Source: Oscillospiraceae bacterium (lineage in GTDB: Bacteria; Bacillota; Clostridia; Oscillospirales; Oscillospiraceae). From it: a stretch of 37,179 bases of DNA. The DNA lies in NCBI GenBank assembly GCA_017405865.1, contig JAFQZN010000047.1:1-37179 (forward strand), given 5' to 3'. This document shows positions 7,045-15,799 of the stretch, piece after piece. The position numbers were made by a program, and so were the translations under genes. The notes below the pieces were generated by a model. The model had not been told where the DNA came from and did not search any database. It was given only the letters and a program-made list of their open reading frames with translations. Numbering within the stretch: the first letter of the stretch is position 1; every line of letters starts with the position of its first letter.

Positions 7045-7254
7045 TCAGGAAAACAGCCCGGCAAGCCACGCCTTGACTGCGTCGATCCACGTGGGGAACG
7101 CCATATTCAGAAGCCACGTGACAATGCCCAGCACGACGATCACGAACAGCGTCCACGCAAGGACGCGCTTCCATTTGGGGCTTGGCACGAAGGGCGTCTT
7201 TTCCTCTTCTGCCGCCTCTTCGATGATCTCGGTTTCGTTAGTCCGTTCGTTCAT
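7045..7254 (-). CDS. Small single-pass membrane protein upstream of ruvC
   Basis: The 69-residue product starts with an acidic, soluble stretch rich in Glu. It then has one hydrophobic segment, roughly residues 34-54 (VLAWTLFVIVVLGIVTWLL), and an amphipathic tail. I choose ATG 7254 because GAGG (7263-7266) is eight bases upstream; a GTG at 7263 overlaps that ribosome site. I do not recognise the family. Placement directly before ruvC with a three-base gap suggests co-transcription, but nothing in the sequence ties it to recombination. It could be a membrane anchor for a partner, or simply share a promoter. Confidence 0.7.
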   Translation of the reverse strand: MNERTNETEIIEEAAEEEKTPFVPSPKWKRVLAWTLFVIVVLGIVTWLLNMAFPTWIDAVKAWLAGLFS

Positions 7255-7389
7255 TCCTATCACCTCGATTTTATCATATCACACTTTTCCGCTTTTTGCA
7301 GTATTTTTTTCGCCTTTTTCGTCCGCCGCTTTACACGGCGCGATTTTTGTGCTATTCTCATAACAGTCCGAAACAAAGGAGGGCATACT

Positions 7390-8076
7390 ATGAAAAAACG
7401 TATCGTGGCGCTGTTGCTGCTGCTCGCTCTCATCCTGACCGCCTGCGCCTCCGAGGCCGGTCTGTCGCGGGACGGCAAGGAGTCGGAGAACGTCCACAGC
7501 TTCCCGGACAGGCGCGAGGAAGGAAACACGGTGCCGGACGTGGATATGGGCGCAGCGGACGGAAACACCTACCGGAATATGGTGCTCGGTCTCTCCGCTT
7601 CCTTCCCCGAGGATTGGACCGTCTGCGACGACGCACAGCTTGCAGCATGGAACGGCCTTGACGAAGCCACCTTTGACCGTGCGGCCGTCCTTGACGCGAT
7701 CAACGCCGGTCAGGATGTCACCGTTTTCTCTGCGGGGCAATCTTTCGACGGACCGTCGGTCGTAATCAGCGCGTCAAAGAACCCGCTGCCCGGCAAAGAT
7801 GCCGACGCGCTCGTCAACCATTTTTCGCCGCTGGTCAAGGACCGGTTCGATCAGAGCGCATCCATGGAGCTGATCAGCTGCGATTCCCTGGACGTAGACT
7901 TCTGCGGAGAAGATCATGTCGCTCTCGCAGTTTGCTTTGACAAGGTCGGATTGGAAACCGTCTATGAAAAGATCCTGTATCTTCCCGTCGGCGATCTGCT
8001 CTACACGCTGACCGTAACGACCGGAGCGGAAGATACGACCGATGCGCTCTTAAGCTATTTTGAAGCGCTCGACTGA
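7390..8076 (+). CDS. Lipoprotein with PsbP/DUF1795-like look, paralogue 1
   Basis: A 228-residue lipoprotein: signal peptide with LTAC lipobox, Cys19 lipidated, then a short charged linker. The mature part contains NMVLGLSASFPEDW, a pattern resembling the strand start of PsbP/DUF1795-type domains (lGlsf..PegW), and a C-terminal YLPVGDLLYTLTVTT strand pair. It is clearly paralogous to the next gene: both have DVD(M/L)G, the FPE-W motif, YLP(V/I)GDLLY and FEA(L/I) near the end. AAGGAGGG precedes the ATG. It would face outside, on the membrane. The function is unknown; such domains occur in surface and stress proteins. Confidence 0.8.
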   Translation: MKKRIVALLLLLALILTACASEAGLSRDGKESENVHSFPDRREEGNTVPDVDMGAADGNTYRNMVLGLSASFPEDWTVCDDAQLAAWNGLDEATFDRAAVLDAINAGQDVTVFSAGQSFDGPSVVISASKNPLPGKDADALVNHFSPLVKDRFDQSASMELISCDSLDVDFCGEDHVALAVCFDKVGLETVYEKILYLPVGDLLYTLTVTTGAEDTTDALLSYFEALD

Positions 8077-8134
8077 CACAAACGAAACGTGCTGTTCGCG
8101 CGCAACATTTTTCACCGAAGGAGATTGATTCACC

Positions 8135-8869
8135 ATGAAAAAACGAATGATAGCACTTTTGCTGCTGCTTGCGCTCGCGCTGACCGCCTGCACAACGACG
8201 GTGACCCCGCCCGCGCCCTCGACCCGTCCCGCACCCACGGAGGCAACGGAGCTGACCGAGGCAACGGAGACGACCGAGGAAATCACTGAAGCACCGACTG
8301 AAACCGACGCGCCCCCCACGGAAGAAGCGCGGGACGTTGATCTCGGCACGACCGAAATCGACTCCTACAAAAACGAGACGCTCGGTCTTTCCTGCTCCTT
8401 CCCCGAGGGCTGGTATCTCTATAATCAGACGGATCTTGCCGCGCTGAACAATCTTTTGGCAAGCGCCTTTGACAGCAAGGCGATCACCGCAGCGCTGGAA
8501 AACAGCCAGGCCGTTATCATTTTCTGCGCGTCCTATCCCGCCACCGTTTCCTCCGTGAATATCACCGTGTCGAAAAACATGATGTCCGGCATGAGCGAGG
8601 AAGAGATCATCCGGTTCTCCCTGCCGCTGATGAAGTCGCAGGTGGAGCAGACCGGCGTCATGCAGAACGTCGCCTGCGAGGCTGCCGAGGCGGAGTTCTG
8701 CGGAAAGACCCATGCCGTTCTCAACGTCACCGGCGAGACGGCCGGTATGACGCTCTATGAAACCGTCATCTATCTGCCCATCGGCGATCTTCTCTACAAC
8801 GTGACCGTGTCGTCCGCGGACGAGGCATCCGTGGCAGAGATTTTGAGCCTGTTCGAGGCGATCAACTGA
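8135..8869 (+). CDS. Lipoprotein paralogue 2 with Thr/Glu-rich linker
   Basis: The 244-residue product has the same lipoprotein signal (LTAC, Cys19) as its neighbour. A longer low-complexity linker of Thr, Glu, Pro and Ala (about residues 20-65) follows, probably lifting the domain off the membrane into the wall. The domain itself parallels paralogue 1: NETLGLSCSFPEGW, then YLPIGDLLYNVTVSS, ending LSLFEAIN. It starts 58 bp after the first copy behind GAAGGAGA. The pair presumably arose by tandem duplication. A good terminator follows. The function is unknown. Confidence 0.8.
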   Translation: MKKRMIALLLLLALALTACTTTVTPPAPSTRPAPTEATELTEATETTEEITEAPTETDAPPTEEARDVDLGTTEIDSYKNETLGLSCSFPEGWYLYNQTDLAALNNLLASAFDSKAITAALENSQAVIIFCASYPATVSSVNITVSKNMMSGMSEEEIIRFSLPLMKSQVEQTGVMQNVACEAAEAEFCGKTHAVLNVTGETAGMTLYETVIYLPIGDLLYNVTVSSADEASVAEILSLFEAIN

Positions 8870-8879
8870 AGCACAAAGC

Positions 8880-8922
8880 AAAAAGAGGTGCGCTTTCAGC
8901 AGGAAGCGCACCTCTTTTTTTG
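8880..8922. terminator. Bidirectional terminator after the lipoprotein pair
   Basis: Stem AAAAAGAGGTGCGCTT with AAGCGCACCTCTTTTTT around a short loop centred near 8899, followed by a T run. The flanking A and T runs would let it serve both the lipoprotein operon (plus) and the convergent uvrA-radC operon (minus). Confidence 0.9.
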
Positions 8923-8923
8923 C

Positions 8924-9583
8924 TTAAAATCTGCGTAAATAGCCGCTGTCGCGCATGGAGACGAAATCATCGTCGGCGACCACAATGTGATCGAGCAGAA
9001 CGACGTCCATGACCTCCAGCGCGTCGCGCAGGCGCGCCGTGATCTCCACGTCCTCCCTGGACGGCAGGGCAATGCCTGCCGGATGGTTATGCGCCAGCAC
9101 GACCGCCGCAGCGTTCGCCGTCAGCGCCTCCTGCACGAGCTTGCGGACCGGCACGTTGGCGGAGCTGACCGAGCCCTTGTCGAGCAGGCGGCAGTTGATC
9201 ACCCGTCCCGCGCCGTCGAGCAGGAGCAGATAGACCATCTCGTCCCGCGCGCCGTAGAAGTACGGCAACAGATAACTGCCGTAGTCGTGGCTGTCGGTCA
9301 GGCGCGTCTCTGCGCGCGAGCGGGAGAGGAAGTAGCGGCGGTGCAGCTCCGGCACGAGGCGCAGGAGCAGCGCCGTCTCGCCGTCCATTCCCTCCACCTG
9401 CAGCAGGTCTTCCCTGTCCGCCTCCAGCACGTCGGCAATGCTCGGAAACTGCTCCAGAATCTTCTCGGAAAAAGCGTCCGCATCCTCCCGCGTGAACTGC
9501 AGCAGAAGCGCCAGAAGCGCCGCATCCGACAGGGCGTCCGGGGTGCGCGGGAGGTTTTTCCGCTTGTTCTGTGTATTACCCAT
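8924..9583 (-). CDS. radC: RadC-family JAMM-domain protein
   Basis: This 219-residue RadC (UPF0758) protein has an N-terminal helix-hairpin-helix-like region (LLQVEGMDGETALLL, about 60-74). The C-terminal JAB/JAMM domain carries Glu115, His165 and His167 in AHNHPAG, and Asp178 in SREDVE, the expected zinc ligands. Once thought to act in DNA repair, RadC proteins have no settled activity. Its start is 11 bp after uvrA with AAGGAGG upstream, so it is the second gene of a uvrA-radC operon, which is compatible with a DNA-damage link but not proof. Confidence 0.93.
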   Translation of the reverse strand: MGNTQNKRKNLPRTPDALSDAALLALLLQFTREDADAFSEKILEQFPSIADVLEADREDLLQVEGMDGETALLLRLVPELHRRYFLSRSRAETRLTDSHDYGSYLLPYFYGARDEMVYLLLLDGAGRVINCRLLDKGSVSSANVPVRKLVQEALTANAAAVVLAHNHPAGIALPSREDVEITARLRDALEVMDVVLLDHIVVADDDFVSMRDSGYLRRF

Positions 9584-9594
9584 TTGCAGCCTCC

Positions 9595-12417
<2,823 letters not shown>

Positions 12418-12449
12418 CGAAAGCCTCCGCGTTGTTATTGTGAATGTAT

Positions 12450-12478
12450 ATTATAGCACAGCTTTTCTCTCGCGGCAA
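12450..12478 (-). promoter_or_regulatory. Sigma-A promoter for uvrA-radC
   Basis: On the minus strand -35 TTGCCG (12473-12478), 17-bp spacer, -10 TATAAT (12450-12455). It is divergent from the kinase-like gene's promoter at 12509-12537. Confidence 0.7.
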
Positions 12479-12508
12479 CTGCAAACTGCAAGGAAATTTT
12501 CTTTGCTC

Positions 12509-12537
12509 TTGCGTTTTACGGCAAATTCAGTTAGAAT
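12509..12537 (+). promoter_or_regulatory. Sigma-A-type promoter for the kinase-like gene
   Basis: -35 TTGCGT (12509-12514), 17-bp spacer, -10 TAGAAT (12532-12537). A leader of about 85 bases runs to the start at 12628. Confidence 0.6.
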
Positions 12538-12627
12538 AGAAGCAAGAAAACGACGTCTTCCGACACCGGGAGTTTTTTCCATAGTAAAATTCCCGCAGCT
12601 TCGGATACTACCAGGGAGGTGGAACGC

Positions 12628-13701
12628 ATGCAGGAGCAGATGAAGCAAATATTGGAGCTGTTTTCGCAGCCGGTATTTTTCGTGCGCAACGGCAAGGTCT
12701 GCTGGCGCAACGGAGCCGCGCGTTCCCTTCTGGAGGAAGGAGCGCCGCTGACGTCCGTGCTGGAGGGCGGTGAAACGCTGTTTTCCGCCTGGGACCGTAC
12801 CGGCACGCTGCTGCTTCCCTTGATGCTCGGAGGCAGATCGTACAACGCCTCCGTTCGCGCGTCGCAGGACGGGGCGCTGTTCGTTGCCAGCTGCAGCGAC
12901 TCGGAAAGCGGCGCTTCCGCCGCCGCCCTGTTCAGTGCGTCCGTTTCCCTGCGCAAGCCGCTGCACGCCATGGTCAGCGCCGCAGACGAGCTGTTCGAGC
13001 AGCTTGGGCAGACCACCGGAGCGGAAGAGGCTGCCGCACGTCTGAACCAGTCGATTTATCAGTTTATCCGTCTTTGCAACCAGATGGCGGACGGGAGCGA
13101 GCTTCTGCTGCACCGCAAGACCCTGCGCCGTGCGCCGACCGACATGGCACTTTTTCTGCAGAGCTTCGTGGACGAAGTCACACCGCTCGTCCAATCCGCC
13201 GGGCGGACGCTGTCGTATACGCCGCCTGCCGTGCCGGTGAGTGCGGACGCAGACACTGCGCTGGTGCAGCGCGCGCTTTATAACCTGCTTGCCAACGCCT
13301 TGAGCTACACGCCGAAGGGCGGCACGGTAAGCCTTGCCGCGCGGAAAGAGGAGGAGCTGCTTCTCATCACCGTCAGCGACAGCGGAAGCGGCATTTCGCA
13401 GGATCTTCTCTCCTCTCTCTTCGACCGCTTCAGTCGGCAGGAGCCCGGCGATTCGCGGCGCGGCATCGGGCTGGGACTTTCGATCACCCGCGAGATCGCG
13501 CGGCTGCACGACGGTACGCTGACCGTCGCCTCCGGGGAAACCTGCGGCGCATCGGTGACCTTCTCGATGTCACTGAAGAAGACCGCCCTGCCGCTGCGTT
13601 CCGCCGGCATCGTCCTGCCGCCGTCCCGCTTCCATCAGGGTCTGGTGGAGCTTTCCGAGGTGCTGGACGCAAAAATGTACGATCCGAACGAAGTTCCGTA
13701 A
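12628..13701 (+). CDS. Histidine-kinase-like ATPase lacking the phospho-accepting His
   Basis: I choose ATG 12628, eight bases after GGAGG; a GTG at 12619 overlaps that site. The 357-residue protein has no membrane segment. Residues about 10-90 read like a PAS domain (SQPVFFVRNGKVCWRNGAA). The HATPase domain is intact: N box LYNLLANALSYTP, DSGSGI, FDRFSR and GIGLGLSI. The dimerisation helix reads SVSLRKPL where kinases have SHELRTPL, so the His is Val106 and the next Glu is Ser. It should bind ATP but could not autophosphorylate in the usual way. No response regulator is adjacent; yabP follows 44 bp downstream. It could regulate sporulation or septation without phosphotransfer, or be a degenerate kinase. 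Confidence 0.8.
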   Translation: MQEQMKQILELFSQPVFFVRNGKVCWRNGAARSLLEEGAPLTSVLEGGETLFSAWDRTGTLLLPLMLGGRSYNASVRASQDGALFVASCSDSESGASAAALFSASVSLRKPLHAMVSAADELFEQLGQTTGAEEAAARLNQSIYQFIRLCNQMADGSELLLHRKTLRRAPTDMALFLQSFVDEVTPLVQSAGRTLSYTPPAVPVSADADTALVQRALYNLLANALSYTPKGGTVSLAARKEEELLLITVSDSGSGISQDLLSSLFDRFSRQEPGDSRRGIGLGLSITREIARLHDGTLTVASGETCGASVTFSMSLKKTALPLRSAGIVLPPSRFHQGLVELSEVLDAKMYDPNEVP

Positions 13702-13727
13702 TATTTGCCCCCGCCGCGCCGTATATA
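13699..13727 (+). promoter_or_regulatory. Candidate sigma-E (sporulation) promoter for yabPQ
   Basis: TAATATT (13699-13705) matches the Bacillus sigma-E -35 consensus (KMATATT) exactly. After 14 bp, CGTATATA (13720-13727) matches CATACAHT at five of eight positions. It overlaps the stop codon of the kinase-like gene. In Bacillus subtilis yabP and yabQ are mother-cell genes under sigma-E; here this is inference from motif and context. Confidence 0.45.
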
Positions 13728-13745
13728 TACTGCGGAGGGATGAGC

Positions 13746-14021
13746 ATGGCAAACGAGATCAATCGCGCCGAACCGCATGAGCTGCGGCTGGACAATCGGG
13801 AAAAGCTGTCCGTCAGCGGGGTGCGCGAGGTGGAAAGTTTCGACGAAAACGCCGTCGTGCTGCACACAGCGCGCGGCGTTTTAATCATCCGGGGCAGCGG
13901 TCTGCACCTGAAAACGCTCTCCATCGACGGCGGCGACGTGGCCGTGACGGGCAGCGTGGATTCTCTGTCCTATGAGGAGGCGCAGAAGGCAGGCGGCTTT
14001 TTTCACCGTCTGTTCGGCTGA
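13746..14021 (+). CDS. yabP: Sporulation protein YabP
   Basis: A 91-residue YabP/YqfC-family protein, recognised from HELRLDNREKLSVSGVREVESFDENAVVL and the following short beta strands (GVLIIRGSGLHLKTLSIDGGDVAVTG). YabP acts in the mother cell in spore coat or cortex formation. ATG 13746 is preferred because GGAGGG lies six bases upstream; ATG 13740 would touch that site. It is followed without gap by yabQ, and the order yabP-yabQ-divIC is the same as in Bacillus. Its presence indicates a spore-forming lineage, or descent from one. Confidence 0.9.
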   Translation: MANEINRAEPHELRLDNREKLSVSGVREVESFDENAVVLHTARGVLIIRGSGLHLKTLSIDGGDVAVTGSVDSLSYEEAQKAGGFFHRLFG

Positions 14022-14603
14022 ATGGAGCTTTCGCTCGGCCTGCAGGGCAGGCAGTTCCTGCTTGCCGCAGCCTTGGGACTTGCCCTCGGACTGCATTACG
14101 ATCTGCTGCGCGGTCTGCGGCGCGTCTTCCGGCGTCTGACCGTCGTTCTGGATCTCTGGTTTGCGCTGACGCTGCTGATCGGCAGTCTGCTCTTCGCGCT
14201 CTATGTTGGGAACGGAGAGTATCGGATCTTCATGCTGCTCGGCACGGCGCTCGGCATGGCGGTCTATTTTCTGACGGTCAGCCGTCTGATTCTGCCGTTG
14301 AGCATCCAATTTTGGCGCATTCTGACCTGCCCGCTTCGTCTTCTCGGGCGATTTTTCGGAAAATTTCTCGAAAAAATGAAAAATTTTGCAAAAAACATCT
14401 TTTCAAGCGAAAGAAAATCGTTTACAATAGAGAATAGACTGAAAATGTCGCCATTTTTCAAGGAGGAGGGTACCCGAGATGCGTCGTTCTTCACGCGCCA
14501 CGGTTTTCATCATCGGAGCGGTCGTGCTGTTCGCGATCGTGATGCTCGTCACCCTCCAGCCGAAAATCAGCGCGCTGAAATCCGAAGGCGCGGCACTGTC
14601 TGA
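14022..14603 (+). CDS. yabQ: Spore cortex protein YabQ, with doubtful C-terminal tail
   Basis: YabQ is a mother-cell membrane protein needed for spore cortex formation. The product (193 residues as read) has hydrophobic segments about residues 12-28, 42-66 and 70-90, then a basic, Phe/Lys-rich tail. Its ATG directly follows the yabP stop and has no ribosome site of its own, so translation is probably coupled. The reading frame runs 125 bases into the divIC-like gene. The last 40 or so residues are Arg/His-rich and look like out-of-frame sequence. Both other frames stop at 14428-14437, where a typical YabQ would be ending, so a one-base frameshift near 14420 or a genuinely long overlap are the two options. 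Confidence 0.8.
   Translation: MELSLGLQGRQFLLAAALGLALGLHYDLLRGLRRVFRRLTVVLDLWFALTLLIGSLLFALYVGNGEYRIFMLLGTALGMAVYFLTVSRLILPLSIQFWRILTCPLRLLGRFFGKFLEKMKNFAKNIFSSERKSFTIENRLKMSPFFKEEGTRDASFFTRHGFHHRSGRAVRDRDARHPPAENQRAEIRRRGTV
14400..14428 (+). promoter_or_regulatory. Sigma-A-type promoter for the divIC-like gene, inside yabQ
   Basis: -35 TTTTCA (14400-14405), 17-bp spacer, -10 TACAAT (14423-14428). It lies in an AT-rich stretch within yabQ and would let the septation gene be expressed in growing cells, apart from the sporulation genes. Confidence 0.5.
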
Positions 14604-14751
14604 ACAGATCGCTGCGCTGGAGCAGTCCAACCGGGCCGCACAGGCGAAGCTGGACGCGCTCGGCACGGACGAGTCCGTCATCGCCATCGCGCGTGAAAAG
14701 CTGAACCTTGCGTTTGAAGACGAGATCGTCTTCGTCGACCGAAACCGATAA
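14479..14751 (+). CDS. divIC: Septum formation initiator, DivIC/FtsB-like
   Basis: The 90-residue product has a short basic N-terminus, one membrane segment (about residues 7-27) and an extracellular coiled coil (KISALKSEGAALSEQIAALEQ...). A short conserved end follows (AREKLNLAFEDEIVFVDR). This is the layout of DivIC/FtsB proteins, which join FtsL in the divisome and activate septal wall synthesis. AGGAGG (14461-14466) is well placed. Position after yabP-yabQ matches Bacillus divIC. A promoter within yabQ (14400-14428) and a terminator directly after suggest it can be its own transcription unit. Confidence 0.88.
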   Translation: MRRSSRATVFIIGAVVLFAIVMLVTLQPKISALKSEGAALSEQIAALEQSNRAAQAKLDALGTDESVIAIAREKLNLAFEDEIVFVDRNR

Positions 14752-14760
14752 GAAAGCATA

Positions 14761-14786
14761 AAAAGTCCCTCCTCGGAGGGGCTTTT
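14761..14786 (+). terminator. Rho-independent terminator after divIC
   Basis: AAAAG-T-CCCTCC (14761-14772) pairs with GGAGGG-G-CTTTT (14775-14786) across a very short loop, ending in TTTT. It closes the yabPQ-divIC unit. Confidence 0.85.
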
Positions 14787-14795
14787 CAAGTATTG

Positions 14796-14947
14796 ATACT
14801 AGACTTCGATAAAATGCTTTAAAAAGCATTTTATAGCGCCGAGGGCGCGTCGAAGTCTGCATGAGACGGCTTTTCAGCGCGTTGCGCTGAAAAGGCTGTG
14901 CGTAGCACAGCAAAATTCAATTAAATATTTTAATTGAATTTTAGTAT
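14796..14947. repeat. 152-bp hairpin array with ATACTA/TAGTAT ends (MITE-like or structured element)
   Basis: The element runs from ATACTA to TAGTAT and consists almost wholly of perfect hairpins. The outer arms AGACTTCG (14801-14808) and CGAAGTCT (14851-14858) enclose AAAATGCTTT/AAAGCATTTT and GCGCC/GGCGC. Then come CTTTTCAGCGC/GCGCTGAAAAG (14870-14894), GCTGTGC/GCACAGC (14895-14911) and a 14-bp AT-rich stem (14912-14942). It ends 11 bp before the next start codon, and its right edge abuts the ribosome-site region. No coding frame is evident. A 30-bp sequence at 834-863 carries just the two ends of this element. Confidence 0.7.
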
Positions 14948-14958
14948 GAGGTAATCCT

Positions 14959-15657
14959 ATGAAACACGTATTGATCACAGGCGGCAGCCGGGGGATCGGC
15001 GCCGCAGCCGTTCGTGCCTTTGCGCAGGCAGGCTGCCGGGTCACCTTTTTCTACGAAAAACACCGCGCGCAGGCGCAGGCCGTCGCCGCCGAAACCGGCG
15101 CGCAGGCGATCTGCTGCGACGTGACCGACGGCGAAGCAGTCAAGGCGGCAGTCGCCTCGATCGCGCCGGTCGACGTTCTGATCAACAACGCGGGCGTCGC
15201 CCACTACGGTCTGATCTCGGAAATCACGGAGCAGGAGTGGGAGCATCTGTTCTCCGTCAACGTCGGCGGCGTCTACCGCTGCGTCAACGCCGTGCTCCCC
15301 GCCATGCTGCAAAAGCAGTCCGGCTGTATCCTGAACGTCGCCTCGATGTGGGGGCAGGTCGGCGCGTCGTGCGAGGCGGCTTACTCTGCAAGCAAGGGCG
15401 CGGTCATTGCGCTGACCAAGGCGCTGGCACAGGAGCTTGGGCCGTCCGGCATCCGAGTAAATTGCGTCTCCCCCGGCGTCATTCTGACCGATATGACCGC
15501 CCGCGTCGGCGAGGACGTCCTGTCCGATCTGGCAGAGCAGACGCCGCTCGGCAGGAACGGCACCCCGGAGGACGTCGCTGCGGCGCTTGTGTATCTGGCG
15601 GAGGCGAACTACGTCACCGGACAGATCCTGCCGGTCAACGGCGGCTTTGTGGTCTGA
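14959..15657 (+). CDS. FabG-like short-chain reductase (possibly YmfI-type)
   Basis: A 232-residue classical SDR: TGGSRGIG (residues 7-14), NNAG, catalytic Ser in NVASMWG, YSASK, and the C-terminal VTGQILPVNGG typical of FabG-like enzymes. It would reduce a 3-oxo group with NAD(P)H. The sequence is as close in feel to YmfI-type reductases, which reduce 5-aminopentanone on elongation factor P, as to FabG proper. No fatty-acid genes or efp are nearby, so I leave the substrate open. It stands alone between the hairpin array and the dnaD promoter. The GAGGT ribosome site is weak and adjoins the array. Confidence 0.82.
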   Translation: MKHVLITGGSRGIGAAAVRAFAQAGCRVTFFYEKHRAQAQAVAAETGAQAICCDVTDGEAVKAAVASIAPVDVLINNAGVAHYGLISEITEQEWEHLFSVNVGGVYRCVNAVLPAMLQKQSGCILNVASMWGQVGASCEAAYSASKGAVIALTKALAQELGPSGIRVNCVSPGVILTDMTARVGEDVLSDLAEQTPLGRNGTPEDVAAALVYLAEANYVTGQILPVNGGFVV

Positions 15658-15680
15658 CCGGGCATCGTCCACAAGATATG

Positions 15681-15742
15681 GGAGCAAGCCAAATTTAACC
15701 GCCGAAATTCTCTTATTTTCGGCATCCGGGATCGCTTGCTCC
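15681..15742. promoter_or_regulatory. Nested inverted repeat before the dnaD promoter
   Basis: Outer arms GGAGCAAGC (15681-15689) and GCTTGCTCC (15734-15742) are perfect. Inside them, GCCGAAA (15701-15707) and TTTCGGC (15717-15723) form a second perfect stem. There is no T run after it, so it is a poor terminator. The right outer arm contains the -35 of the next promoter, making it a candidate regulatory site. Confidence 0.5.
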
Positions 15743-15764
15743 GCCGGGACGCGTATGTTATAAT
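15736..15764 (+). promoter_or_regulatory. Sigma-A-type promoter for the dnaD operon
   Basis: -35 TTGCTC (15736-15741), 17-bp spacer, -10 TATAAT (15759-15764), some 35 bases before the dnaD start. Confidence 0.7.
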
Positions 15765-15799
15765 GTTTCCTACGATATATACAAGGGAGAATCCGGACC

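Noticed and set aside
8924-9583. Mobile-element or defence island marked by radC
   Set aside because: RadC homologues occur on such islands, but here it is the second gene of a normal uvrA operon with housekeeping neighbours.
12418-12627. LexA/SOS box before uvrA
   Set aside because: I looked for GAAC-N4-GTTC-like palindromes in the gap and found none.
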